Positions 33,970 to 45,619 of a stretch of DNA of 64,000 bases are shown in pieces. Made by a program: the position numbers and the translations under genes. The stretch comes from Polytrichum commune (taxonomy: Eukaryota > Streptophyta > Polytrichopsida > Polytrichales > Polytrichaceae): positions 6,634,001-6,698,000 of the forward strand of contig OX485806.1 of the NCBI GenBank assembly GCA_950295325.1. Reading direction: 5' to 3'. Numbering within the stretch: position 1 is the stretch's first letter; the number at the start of each line of letters is the position of its first letter. Below the pieces are notes generated by a model. It worked only from the letters and a program-made list of their open reading frames with translations. It was not told the DNA's origin and ran no database searches.

Positions 33970-36900
33970 GATGGTGTTCATTGTGGTTTTGAAGGGCTTT
34001 TATTCATGCTTATAAGCGTAGTGGTTGACACATTGTTGCAATTAAAGGTGAATTTGCCATATTGAAGTGGTATTGGCTACTTTGTGTGATGTTAAAACTT
34101 ATTGTGACATGTGAAACTATACCTCACTCTACCAACCTTGCAACTAATCGTGAATCTATTTGAAAGGTGAACGAAGCACTCTAGTATCAGTAAGTAAGTT
34201 TGGCATTGCATTTGATATTTGAATGATCTATTATTCAACATTATATGGTCAATTTTATGTAGTTGATGTGTCTAATTGTTTATTCTGGTGTAAGTAGAAA
34301 CCTGATAGCAAAGGCTTCATCACCTTCCAACTTGATGTTGTTTCCTCCACATGTAGAGAACGTTGTGGGAACCCCTAGAGTGGTCCACCACTCTGTGGGG
34401 TCACTTTTAGTTAGGATTTTAGCATTAAAAGTTGGAATTAATAGGGAATCGTGGAAAAATTAATTAATTTAGTATTTGGCCCCAAAAAGGGAAAGGTAAA
34501 TTACTGAGGACTTCGGGCCTACACCCCTGAAGGAAAAAAACTAGTTAAGGTAGGGTTAGTCAAAAGAAAAACTAACTAGTGGTAGAAACTAGCTAAATTA
34601 TGAAAAATTGCTAGCTAGGAAAAAAAATAACTTAGTAGGAAGAATTGATAGGTAGTAAAAGCAACTAGCTAAGATGCTAAGTTAATAGAGGCCAGCTAAG
34701 TAAGCATTAGTTTATTACTTAGTGTTGGCCATACAAGACAAATGAAGGTGTTTGGCGTAGGAGGGCAAAATTGGCATGAAATGTTTTGAAAAAAATAAAA
34801 ACGAAAAAAACTAGAGGGTTACTTGTCCACTTGCCCCCTTGCCAATTCAATGGCAAAAAAAAATTAAAAAAAAATTAAAAGACTCCCGTCGGAGCCACCT
34901 CGGCAAGAGGGTGACAACCTTAACTAAGAAAACCCCCGAGCCCAAATTTGGGGGGAGGGTTCAAAAGAATGAGATCGTTGGTGGAGGGGTCTAACCCTTT
35001 TATCAGAGGGGTTAAAGACCCCCTCCTCCCACATTGAAACTTCTCTCTTTGTTTCAATTGCCGGACGAAGTCCTACCTCTAAGTAATTAGAAAAAAAAAT
35101 CTCTATTTCTATTTTTCTAGTAGTAAGGTTTAAAGAAGTCATCTCCTTATTTTCTCCTAGTTAGAATATGTATTTGTAAACAGGTAAATTTCTTTCTTTC
35201 CTCTTTAGAGGTAGATTAGAATATATGTTTAAAAATTGAGGCATTGTAGACCTTGGCTGCTGATGACATGAATGCTTAATTTACCATCTAGAACCAAAAT
35301 TTTATTATTTTATTCTTGTAGATAATTTTAATAACTATCCATAGCTATTTTCTATTTGTAATTAGGTTGAGATATCAATTAGTTATGAATTTTAAAAAAT
35401 TAAGTAAAAACTAGGATGTTCATTTGAACAACGGCTGTTGAATCAAATATGTTGGCTGATGTACACCGTGGATTGTTCCTTGCAAATTACCTAGGAAAAC
35501 TCACAATATGACTTCATGTAAATTTATAATCACTTGAGAGCTACCGCGCCTCATTAATATGCTCGGTTTTAAATTTGGTAACCTCTATTTCTCTTTATAA
35601 TTTAAATATGATTAATTAGAGTCAAACGATCTCATCCTCAATTATTTCCACTTTTAATGTAAGGTTCATTGATCTTCAGAACAACTAAGGTAAAGGAGGT
35701 TCAAGAGATGTATCAATGTTCTAAAGTTTTATCTATATCATTAATATTTGATAACAAAATAATTTTACCAAAGCTTGCAATAAATTCCCAAAGAAAGTCC
35801 AAACTCGTAATTATATAAGTTCCATATTTCATAACTTCAGTTTCATTCAGTTGCGTCAATAATCTTTTGATATCATAATAATTATGAATCAATCATTTTT
35901 AAATAAATTATAATAGTAATGAGGAAGATTGCATGTTCTTGAGTATTTCTTGTTTAAATTCAAGTGTTACTTCCTATAATATAATATTGTATGAAATATT
36001 CATATGATAATTTTGATTATATTATAATAATAATCTTACTTATACTTAATCACATATCATCATAACATAATTCATACATGATAAAACACCACTTATAATT
36101 ATTTGTTTATAAAAAAATACTTTTAATGTTAAGTATTTCTTGATGACGAGAAAAATAATTTTGATATCAGTTTCAATGTCACTTTGCTTTATCAAGTTCC
36201 ATTTATCAAGTTATTGATGTATAAAATCTCATAAATATAAATAAGAATCAATCTTATAATAATGAATTTTACTTTTAAGAAATATCATATGCTCAATTTT
36301 CTCACTACTTTTTGAGGTGTCTTTAATATATCATTCTCTTTAATATTCAATTTTATATCGCTCATATATTATCCATTTTTTAGGAGTTCTTCAATTCTCG
36401 CTTAATCGCTCAATTGATAAGTTTTTCTTTCAATATATCACTCACGTTCTTATGTCACAGTGCGTTGCTCCCATTTTTAGGAGTTAACACAACTATTTGT
36501 TAATCACCGACTTGAACATAATTCTCATATTAAGAGACAACTTGCTATTTTGTCAGTCAAATTATCTTTCAAGCGTTGAGGTTTAATCTCAACATCTCTC
36601 AAAGTTCCATTAATCCTTCAATTTTTTTTGAGTCTTTGTTTGTCAACCTCATTTTATTCTTTTAAGTTCTTGTTTGAAATAGTCTACTCTCCTCTCGGTT
36701 GTTTAATCACTTAAGTCACGCAAGTACCACTTAGCAACTTGTAAGTTCAATTGAGAGAATAGAAAGATCATATGTATTTGTGGAAAATATAAGTATATTA
36801 CAATAGTGCTCCAGAAGGAAAGATACAAAATATGCAAGTGTTTTTTACACTCAATTTTAGGATAACTCCGTTGCTTCAAAATGAGATCCTTGTTCCTAAA

Positions 36901-39900
36901 AATTCTTTGTTCTATATAATATTTTCTTACTAATCTAAAATCTACATAATTAAGTGGTTATCAATTCCACTTCCTAGATTTTTACTTATATCCGACGTAT
37001 GTGGATGATACCTATTACAAACGGTTATAACCGTCAAACCATCCTATGTATGTAATTTTAAGTTTTAACCCTATCCTTGCTATAGCTACATTATGAATCA
37101 TTATTAAAGAAACAATCAATTTTTACATAATTGATTGATCCAAACTAAAATGATTTGTACTAGTATAATAATACTAAAAGAATGTAAAACATAATCCTAT
37201 ATACCTCAAAATCCTTTATAAAAGTACCTCATACCCTCTATTTATTTACCCTTGTATAAAATTTGAAGACATTATTTTATTAACCATTGTTTATCCTATA
37301 ACCGTGGGATTTGGGTACTTATAACTGTGTGTCTTCCTTTTAATTCCGTGATAGGGATCTTTTATTGTGGCAGAGGGTTCTCTCCAAGGTTCGCAGTTCC
37401 GCTTCCAGGGCATTATCCTCCGACCACATTTTCCTAGTTTTGATGCTTCCATTCGACCCAATTTGCTTGTATCTTGAGGCTAGGACATTACATTATGTTT
37501 CTCCCTCTTGTCAATGTTGTTGGTCAACACTGGCCTTATCAAAATTTCAATCTAAAAATTTATATTTTTTCTAATTATAACTATTTTGGCTTTTGAAGGC
37601 CGTTTATAATGTGTGATTTCATTGAATAAAAAAATTGATATAAATTTTCAAAGATGGAATACATAGTTTGAGCCTTTCTAGTTGGCAGCTGCATTACATA
37701 GAGGCTGCTAGATCCATTTAAGCTTACCTTGTCAATTTCATATTTTTCTCATATAGATATTTTTAATAGCTTTCAAGGTTGTTTAGAACGTGTGATTTGA
37801 CTAAATAATGAATTAGATATGGATTTTCAAAGTTTGAGCCCTTCTAGTTGACTGTTGCATTACAAGGAGGTTGCTGGATCCATCTCGGCTTACCTTGTTA
37901 ATTTCATATTTTTCTTTTATAGGTCTTTTTGATATTTTTTACATGGTGTATAACAAATCCCAATCCAAATAATAATGATTTAACTATAAATTTTTGAAGT
38001 TGGAGATTAGATAGGTGAAGGTGAAATGATCGATTGAAAAGACATTGTATTTTTAGCCTCGTAACTTTTGAAATTCTTATCCTATTGAAAAAAAAATAGA
38101 TCTCTAGAAAACTAATGATATGTATTAAGTGAATTAATTATGAGTGGCCAAAATTCCAGTGCATTAGAATGATGTTTTAACCATTGACTAATCAAACTCG
38201 ACAATTAAGATAATATAAGGAATGATACAACGTGAATGTCTAGGAAGTGGAGCAAGACAAGGAGGTAACGGCTCAGCCTATATCGAGCCCAACCAAAAGA
38301 TAAGTATTAGAATAAGCTTATAAATTATAGCCTTCCATTTAGGATTGGAGGGAGCGCGGCCAAGATATGCATTCCTAAGCCTACTCACATATTTCGTTAG
38401 TTAAGTGGGTTGACTTCTTCACTGCCAAGGGCGGTACCCAACTCCATTGTTATCGGGGCTGCTTGGTATGTTTTGTGGTAGTAGTTTTGATCATTAGATA
38501 AATTTCGTATGTGATGAAGTCGGATTTATCACCGACACAACCATTCCGAATGTTGTTGGTGGAAAGGTGGAGATAATGACCCACGAATCCATTATATTGT
38601 ATTGTTGGCCGATTGATTGGAAATTATGGGTCTGTTGCAACCCTTGCTAATTCCCCTTAACAATTTTGCCCATTTTTATTCCTAGCAAAAGTTACGAGTG
38701 TTAACCCTTCGCATTCCGTCATGCTAATGGTTAGTTCCTCCTACCCTGGACCTTATAGTTCATAAGAGGGGAACCAACCCTCCTACTTTGTTTTCGGGAC
38801 TCATCCCTTAATCGGTAACCGATTCTCAGATGTGAACTTCCATTCATGAAAATCCAATTTTATGTTGATCATCGCGTTGCTGGAGCAACATCACAACAAC
38901 CCGAACCATACTAGGCAACTATGGCCTCACATTGGACCAAAGCCCATAGAGGCCATGCCGTTTGATCTCGGGTGGATGAGGCCACACCACCTCACCCATA
39001 TAAGCCTCTAGGACTTTTCGTAGGGCCCCTATCCCACTGTCAAGAAACATTTTGTCTCTCTACCAAGAGTTGGGGCCATGTAGACATTTTCCCTTAGCTG
39101 CTAAGCTTAGCTAGAAGCCCTTGGCAGCTTCAAACCATCATAACTTTCTTATGTGATATTTGATGCTAACAACCGACCACTTCATATTTATTTATGCTTC
39201 ACGTAGATGTTGATGGAGTCATCGGTTGCCTCATTTGGGCAAGTATTGAGGAAGTTATGCATGTTCAAACCTTGGCAATCCCGGGAGCCACTCCCAGGCC
39301 ACTGTTGTACCAGGGCGTTGTCCCGGGACAACGCCCCACTCAAATTGCCTAACTCCTAGCTCACACCTCCGATTAAGGTGTTATTGAGCATTCTAGAATC
39401 TAAACGCCATAAGCTATGCATAGCTCATGGCCTTATCATTGTGCCTTCTAGTCTCCATGGGTGGGAGGTGTTTCCAACATACGGAGCCCTCGCCCACACT
39501 GTGATCACTTGGGCCCTTTCACCAACGGTGCCATAAGTCCCGGGTGTCACTCCGGGGTCCCCCTTGTGCCCATGGTATTTTGGGCACTCCTCATGAAGAT
39601 ATACGCGACAGGGTCCAATTCATGAAGATTGTACAATATGTTGAACCTACAGATCATCCATCACCCTAGTCCTATAAAGTTGCATTTTGTGGTCTATCTA
39701 GTATAAACACTTAACAATAAAAACATATTGTGATCCTTGTTAACAAGAAGCCCAAATTGGGAACTTAACTCGGTAGGGTGATACCATTCTTCGGACCGTT
39801 GAAGTCCAAAGGGTTTTAGATGTCACTCGGCCTTCAAAAGATTTACACGAAGCCTTAAAGCTTCCGAATTAAGGGGTGCACCAACTAGGTAAGGGGTGAT

Positions 39901-42900
39901 GCCTAATATATGAATGTATTAAGGTAGGATGTGTAAACAAAATCGATTAAGTAAAGGAAGTTGTGTAAAGGGTGGGATTTAAGCCAAAACCCCCCGCTTA
40001 GGAAATTTAAACATAAGAAAATAAGAAAATAAGAAAATAAGAAAATAAGAAGGGATTGAATGGTCGATCAAACTGTTGTTATTCCGTCCATTGAGTTAGG
40101 AGTGGTATGAGTTACACCCGGTTGGTGTGTATTGGAGCCATCCCAATTCATAAGTTAAGATTATCTAGGTTCCAAGGCTGGTGCGTTTGCGTTTAGATTA
40201 GGTTGTAGGTCTAAGTTAGAACTAAGTATGAATTGGATTAGTGGAGTTTAAAGCCACAATAATAAAAACTAAGGCCCCATCTCCGGAGGTACGACAACTG
40301 TAATTTCAATTCCCTTCCAAAAATCTAAGCACTCATTTTATACAACTACCATCCGGGTTTAGCTTGAGCACCTACAAGTGCAGGCCACCTTCACTGAAGG
40401 ACTTGTGTGGCACTTTTAGGCTCCCTCGCTGGGGGTGGCCTAAAAACGCCACATGTTGCTAAGTATGGCAACCACCTCGACACCTCTCCATTGAAGGTCC
40501 AAATGGAGGGTTTGTAATCTTTTTGTAGATGATGAAGCAGAGGAGGGAAAAGAAAACGATAGTGACCATAGCACGTTGTTGATTTATTTATTTATTTTTA
40601 CATTTTTGCTTTCATGTTTGGTTGAATCAATGTACGTGGGTTTATGTCCATAATTCAAGCCTCGTTTATTGCTCCATTTCATTCAAAATTTCAGGTCAAA
40701 CTCCCGTGATGTTTGAATGTATGTGTTGGGACAAGGCTCACTAGTTACATAGTTCTAACACAATGACTTCATTTTGAAATTGCATACCTAAAAAGAAAAT
40801 GTTTTAAAATTATGAATAAAACAATGTAGAGAGAGTTGGGCATTTCTTGAATAGATCTATGCTCACATTCAAGCATAGTCATTTTTAATACATCCTCTTG
40901 TTTAGAGGCCAAACCATTCTTCTACATATCCATGAACCTTTTAAAACCCGGGAGGGTGGGTGGGACCAACCCTCATGGCCATATTATTGCATAATTATCC
41001 TTATACTTTCATCACTAACTCCTCTTGGCATGTTTCTAAAAATGTGAACCTTTGAGCATCAAACTACTACAGTTGTAACTTTTGTACCCTTGAACGATGT
41101 GTTGCATTCCATATCCAAAACTTACAAAATCAAATGTAAAAGAGTATGTAAGACATGTATAAAATGTATTTAAAGGTTCAAACTCAAGTCACCACTGCTT
41201 TGTATCCCTCATCATTTTGTAGAATACCTAAGCATTATACACACAATATATTTGAAAGAAGATGATATACAAAACCTAAGATTGCTGTCAAATTTGTGAA
41301 GGGTCTACCTCACATGTGCCCATGCCACCAACCAAATCCAAAGAGAGGGTTAGTAACATACACGAAGTGAATAACAACAAAACCCAATAATTATCTATGT
41401 TACACAATCGAATACAACAAAATTATACATTTTGTATCATTGAATACCCAAACTCACATTGAGTATTCTACATGTTCCTTAGCCATTTGAACCTTGTGTG
41501 ACCGAAAATCGAGGCAGTTAGCATACACCTCCCACAAGTCCACACAATTTACACTAATCCTAGAATTTACTTAGGGTGAACTGCCAAAACGGTTTAACCT
41601 TTGAAAAGAGGTTCCCATGTCTCCTTTCACTTAATATAAGATTAAGTAACCATCCTAGTCCGTAGATGCATAGAACCGGATCTATGGTCGATATTTGTTA
41701 GGTAAAAGTCACCTAACCCTTTTAAAAGTAATTAGTCCTTTGGGGTTATATTTTATTATCACTTTGATTTTTCAGAGCAGAGAGAGCTGACTAATCTTGT
41801 CTTGATTATTGTCTTGTCCTGTTAGGATAGGTCATCACTATACAGGTCAAGTTATGTTATGTTATGACAACATACATCCCTTGTTAGGGTCCTGATAACC
41901 AAGCATTTTACTTATTATTCCAAACTCAACCTTCTCTAATAACAGTCTTGTAACAGAAGGAGAGTATCACCTTGTATGAATTTTATGTACTACTATAGAT
42001 AAGTATACATAATATTTTCAGAAAATAAGACTTGATATCATGTAAACTTATACTTGATCATTCAAAATCAGTTATAGCAGTTTTCCCTGTTTGCTGTTTT
42101 ACTCAGATGTCTACTCCCTCTGCTGATCTGGTTAGTCAAATAACTTATGAAGCTGTCTATCTTCATAAGTTAGAACAGCCCATCTTACTTCAGGTTATAA
42201 CTGTATATATCACAGTATATATATATCTTGGCTTTCAGTAGTTTTCAGGAGTTTTCAGGGAGTGTACATTAGTCGAAATTCAACGAGCTTCGAACTTATT
42301 TTCATACACATCTTTTGATATAGGCATCAGTATGTACTTAGTAGTCAACACTACTAATCCTATTACATGGTTGTAAACAGTACTTTATTGAGCAGGTAAA
42401 TAACTTATTTAGCTTAAATAAGAAATCCTCAAATTTCGATAGTTTTCTTGATTTCACAGGCTGTTAGTCTGATTCCAAATCATTCGTTCTGTTAAGAATG
42501 ATAGTATATCCTGTTTATATCAGGTATTTCTTTCCAACTGCACATGACAGCATGGATAGAACCAAACACAGACTGTCAAGCAGTCTATGTATATCTCCTT
42601 TATCAATACTTCTTTTATTTATCCCTTGCCGCCTGATCCTGTATACATAAATGTATGTATATCTGCATATTGGGTTCTCATAAATTCTACAATTCAGGCC
42701 AAACAGAACCATATTATTTCAAGAGAGTATATCTAAGCACAGTATGCATGATTTGAACATAGAATTCTGAAACTCTATTTCGTTATTGTAGAGTACATCA
42801 AGAATAACTGTCTTTATTCTGTTTACCATATATAGTGGTATGACAGATTATATAATTGTATTCTTGATGTCTTTATTAACTATTCAACTGCTTCGAATAG

Positions 42901-43690
42901 AGCATAAGCTGAAGTTTGAATAGAGAATGTAGTATGTAAAGAAAGTATGGTGTAAAAATAGGAAGTACTCAAAGTCAATTCCAAGATTATGAAGTCTTTT
43001 AAGAATTGACTAGAGTGGACGGATCTTCGGAAGGCGTATTGCACTTGTAGAAGAGGTCCTCACCTGTGCCCATGCTCCCCAACATTACCAAGAAATAAGT
43101 TAGTAGAGCGTACATCAGGTGTAAGCGGACCTTCTTACTTGTTATCGATGTCAACAAGGCTATTTCACCTCCTAGGAAGTAGGTATCATTCACCATATTC
43201 AATACAAATAGTTGCATATATTGAAAAGATATATGAACATAAAATCTTGAATCAAGAATATGGTTAGATGGCTGATTATCCCATGTGACCAAGAAGTGTA
43301 GTCTTGTGAATTTTCAGAGAATGTTCTGTGGCTACACCTTGAATTCGTCTTGCGATGAGCTAGACTTGGTCATTGTAGAGATGCACTGGGATCTTGACTG
43401 ACAGTATGCAGGTGAATATTTACACAGAGTCACAGACTGAAATCACTCAGGCTTCGGACACTTCTATGGAACCGAACTCTCCTGTTGAGAGACTTGTGGT
43501 AGCATCACACAGACAGGCAGTATCTTACTTGTACGCCGAAGCCTACTCATAAGGGGAACTCAGGCTCGAAGCCTCTGCAGTAATACTCTTACACTAAGAT
43601 CGAGGAAAGCCTGTCAGATGATTTCCTGCCTTCCGGCTCCTCTTTTTATACTTATATTTCGTTTCTTTTTCGGGCAGCCCACATGGATTT
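33970..43690. other. Long gene-free stretch
   Basis: No supported gene in almost 10 kb; open frames over 60 codons are nearly absent between 35.1 and 42.0 kb. Visible items: a mixed GC island at 34.88-35.05 kb, very AT-rich sequence at 35.2-38.1 kb, a more GC-rich block at 38.3-40.5 kb with a 24-bp palindrome at 39313-39336, and a 9-bp tandem repeat (ATAAGAAAA) at 40013-40050. Near 43660-43630 the minus strand carries TATAAAAAGAGG, which could be a retroelement promoter. Most of this is probably decayed retrotransposon sequence, but no domain can be shown. Confidence 0.5.
39313..39336. repeat. Perfect 24-bp palindrome
   Basis: GGGCGTTGTCCC followed directly by its exact complement GGGACAACGCCC. 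Related CCCGGG-centred blocks lie at about 39282 (CCCGGGAGCCACTCCCAGG) and 39539 (CCCGGGTGTCACTCCGGGG). No function can be assigned. Confidence 0.8.
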
Positions 43691-43703
43691 ATTGGGGGCG
43701 CCC

Positions 43704-43705
<2 letters not shown>

Positions 43706-43749
<44 letters not shown>
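43706..43749. repeat. (GA)22 microsatellite
   Basis: A pure GA/AG run of 44 bases. Directly to its right begins the dispersed repeat shared with 28880-29100. Confidence 0.95.
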
Positions 43750-43750
<1 letters not shown>

Positions 43751-43930
43751 CTTCACCTTGACCATAGCCCCAAGCTCATGTGTTTACCTAAAGCATGTTT
43801 ATTGAGCAAGTCTATGGGATAAGTGTTACTGCCTCATGTTAGAGGTGGTCCCTATTAGTAACCAATGACAGGGGGCCCATGTAGGCCCATAAGCGGGAAT
43901 ATGGGGGTTTGCCTAGTGGTGTTGTGCATC
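43750..43930. repeat. Dispersed repeat shared with 28.9-29.1 kb
   Basis: Matches 28880-29100 in the same orientation across CTTCACCTTGACCATAGCC, TTTATTGAGCAAGTCTATGG, ATAAGTGTT.CTGCCT and GTGGTCCCTAT. It is diverged and has no ORF; it is probably a retroelement fragment. Confidence 0.55.
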
Positions 43931-44202
43931 CACATACACTTTCTAGATAAAGATATTATGAGTGTAGGATTTTAATGCATGTAAAACCATGGACATTTTC
44001 TTACTCACTAATCACATGTTACCGCTCACCTCTCACATGATAGCATTCCCTGGTCTAGTGCACCACAAAGATATTCTAAATCTACTATGGGGATCATTTA
44101 AGATGTAGTTTGGACTCATAAGGCCTAAACTTTCCAATTGCATTCGGAAATTCTCAAAATCAACCGGCTAGCTTGTAGCTAACTGCCGGCAGTAATCGTT
44201 CG

Positions 44203-45510
44203 TTGCACTGGCCTCATACTTGTTTAATTCTGTAACAATCAAAAAAATGGAATAGCCCTCAATCAAAAAATGACGGTGAATTAAGTACAGTGCATTCAAC
44301 ATAAAGCTAAGGGCGCCGACACCATGCACAAGCACGTTAAGCCTCATCACCTCTGTCCAGTATCTAGGTTCCGGGTAGATGGTACCACTGCTGAAATCGG
44401 CAAATCTACGATGACATTAGATAGCGGAACAGAGGTGATGAACTTCAGGTCCCTGTGCAACCATCGGCCTATGTCCATAGACAGAGAGACAGAGAGACAG
44501 AGAGAAAAGAGAGTGACTTGAAGTGGACAGGAGGAAAAATGTCTGGTATATTGATCATTGAATCCACGAGTGTGGAGGCACTTGTACAAATTTTGAGTGC
44601 TCTTTTATTCTAGTGTGAGTGGCGACTCCGGATTCAGCTCCATCCGCAGCTGCTACTAACTCTTGGCCACGCGTGGCGAAATATGGAGATTGAATATTGA
44701 TCACAGTGAAAGGCTGCTGGAGCTGATGACATCAATTATAGAGTGCTATAATTAAGAATGAATGGTTTCCGTGACTTGGTCATCAGTAAGTGAAGTGGCA
44801 CTCGTAGCGGAGCGCGTCCGAGTACTCCCGGCAGCAGCCGCCGTCTTGGATGTTGGACGTGGACGTGATGGCGTAGCCTTTGGCCTGGTAGAAGTCGCCC
44901 GTGCCGCCGATGATGGCGATGGTGCGGTTGGCAGTGAAGACGTTGTAGGAGCCCTGGAGCAGGAAGGTGCCGTTGTAGTGCTTGGTGGTGATGCGCATGT
45001 CGAACGACCCGTAGAGCCAGATCTCCCCGTTCACGATCTCGTTGAACGATGTCACCTGCCCGTACTGCACACCGAGCTGGGTGGAGTTGGCGTCGGCCGT
45101 GGCCGTCAAAGGCATCCCGCTCACGATCGCCAAAATGCCCAACGTCCCGTTCACAATGTACCGGAAGTTGGCGTCCGAGTGCGACCCCCGCAGCTCTTGC
45201 CCATACAGCACGAGCGTCTTCGGGTGCTTATGGACCCAGTCCTCCCGCTTCTCCCGTGCACCCCGCATGGGAACCGCGTGCACCGCCAACAACGTCGTGA
45301 GAAACACAACGAGTGCCAACCTCGACCGGCTTCCCGACGCCATGGTTTCTCCGAAACGGGTCTTAGTTTGCGACAAGAGTGGTGCAAGATCGTCGAGGAT
45401 CTCGGAGGAGTTTTGCGGCTCGTGGTGGCACTAGTGAATAACTTACAAGCTTGCAGAGACGGGTAATTCGCGACAAGATGAGTGGAATGCAAGATCTTTG
45501 AGGTTCACAA
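44203..45510. repeat. Left arm of an inverted gene duplication
   Basis: The inverted counterpart of about 55400-56659. Homology begins abruptly at 44203 (CACTGGCCTC, the complement of GAGGCCAGTG at 56650-56659), covers the 3' flank and the whole dirigent coding region with very few differences, and fades upstream of the start codon. The 3' flank contains a short (CTCTCTGT)n-type tract near 44479-44510. Confidence 0.9.
44783..45343 (-). CDS. DIR: Dirigent-like secreted protein, copy 1
   Basis: Single-exon gene for 186 residues. An N-terminal signal peptide (LALVVFLTTLLAVHA, likely cleaved after A-V-H-A) targets the secretory pathway. The rest matches the dirigent eight-stranded beta-barrel: VLYGQELRG near 50, GVQYGQVTSFNEIV, then the family's best-conserved part, HYNGTFLLQGSYNVF and IAIIGGTGDFYQAKGYAI (GGTG-x-F-x-x-A-x-GYA). 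Four N-glycosylation sequons (NGT, NST, NGT, NRT) suit an apoplastic protein. Three Cys near the C terminus (GGCCREY.., YECHF) may form disulfides. Dirigent proteins guide stereoselective phenoxy-radical coupling or related reactions; the substrate here is unknown. The ATG at 45343 matches copy 2. High GC at third positions. Copy 2 differs at only a few residues (Val/Ala in the signal peptide, Val/His after EDW). Confidence 0.88.
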   Translation of the reverse strand: MASGSRSRLALVVFLTTLLAVHAVPMRGAREKREDWVHKHPKTLVLYGQELRGSHSDANFRYIVNGTLGILAIVSGMPLTATADANSTQLGVQYGQVTSFNEIVNGEIWLYGSFDMRITTKHYNGTFLLQGSYNVFTANRTIAIIGGTGDFYQAKGYAITSTSNIQDGGCCREYSDALRYECHFTY

Positions 45511-45586
45511 CTCAAGGTTATAGTACTAGCTCAAAGGCTTGAAAAGAGCAATTTGCGACAAGATTAGCAGAGTGCGAGATCTTTGT
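45367..45586 (-). promoter_or_regulatory. Triple repeat in the 5' leader of dirigent copy 1, with TATA box
   Basis: A unit containing TTGCGACAAGA and GTGCAAGATCTTTG occurs three times at about 45367-45400, 45465-45502 and 45551-45586. On the gene strand a TATA-like TTATAAATT lies just upstream, near 45607-45616, so the repeats would fall in the 5' UTR. Copy 2 has one or two diverged units. Confidence 0.55.
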
Positions 45587-45619
45587 GGTGAACAACTCAA
45601 AGTAGCACCAATTTATAAG

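Noticed and set aside
41697-42030. Possible copia-type LTR beginning TGTTAGG and a primer-like TTGATATCATG
   Set aside because: No second LTR and no pol sequence were found; the resemblance is too short.
44762-45466. 234-codon frame antisense to dirigent copy 1 (and its mirror at 55447-56100)
   Set aside because: The high GC of the dirigent gene keeps the opposite strand open; the start is non-ATG and the composition is Val/Arg-rich without family resemblance.
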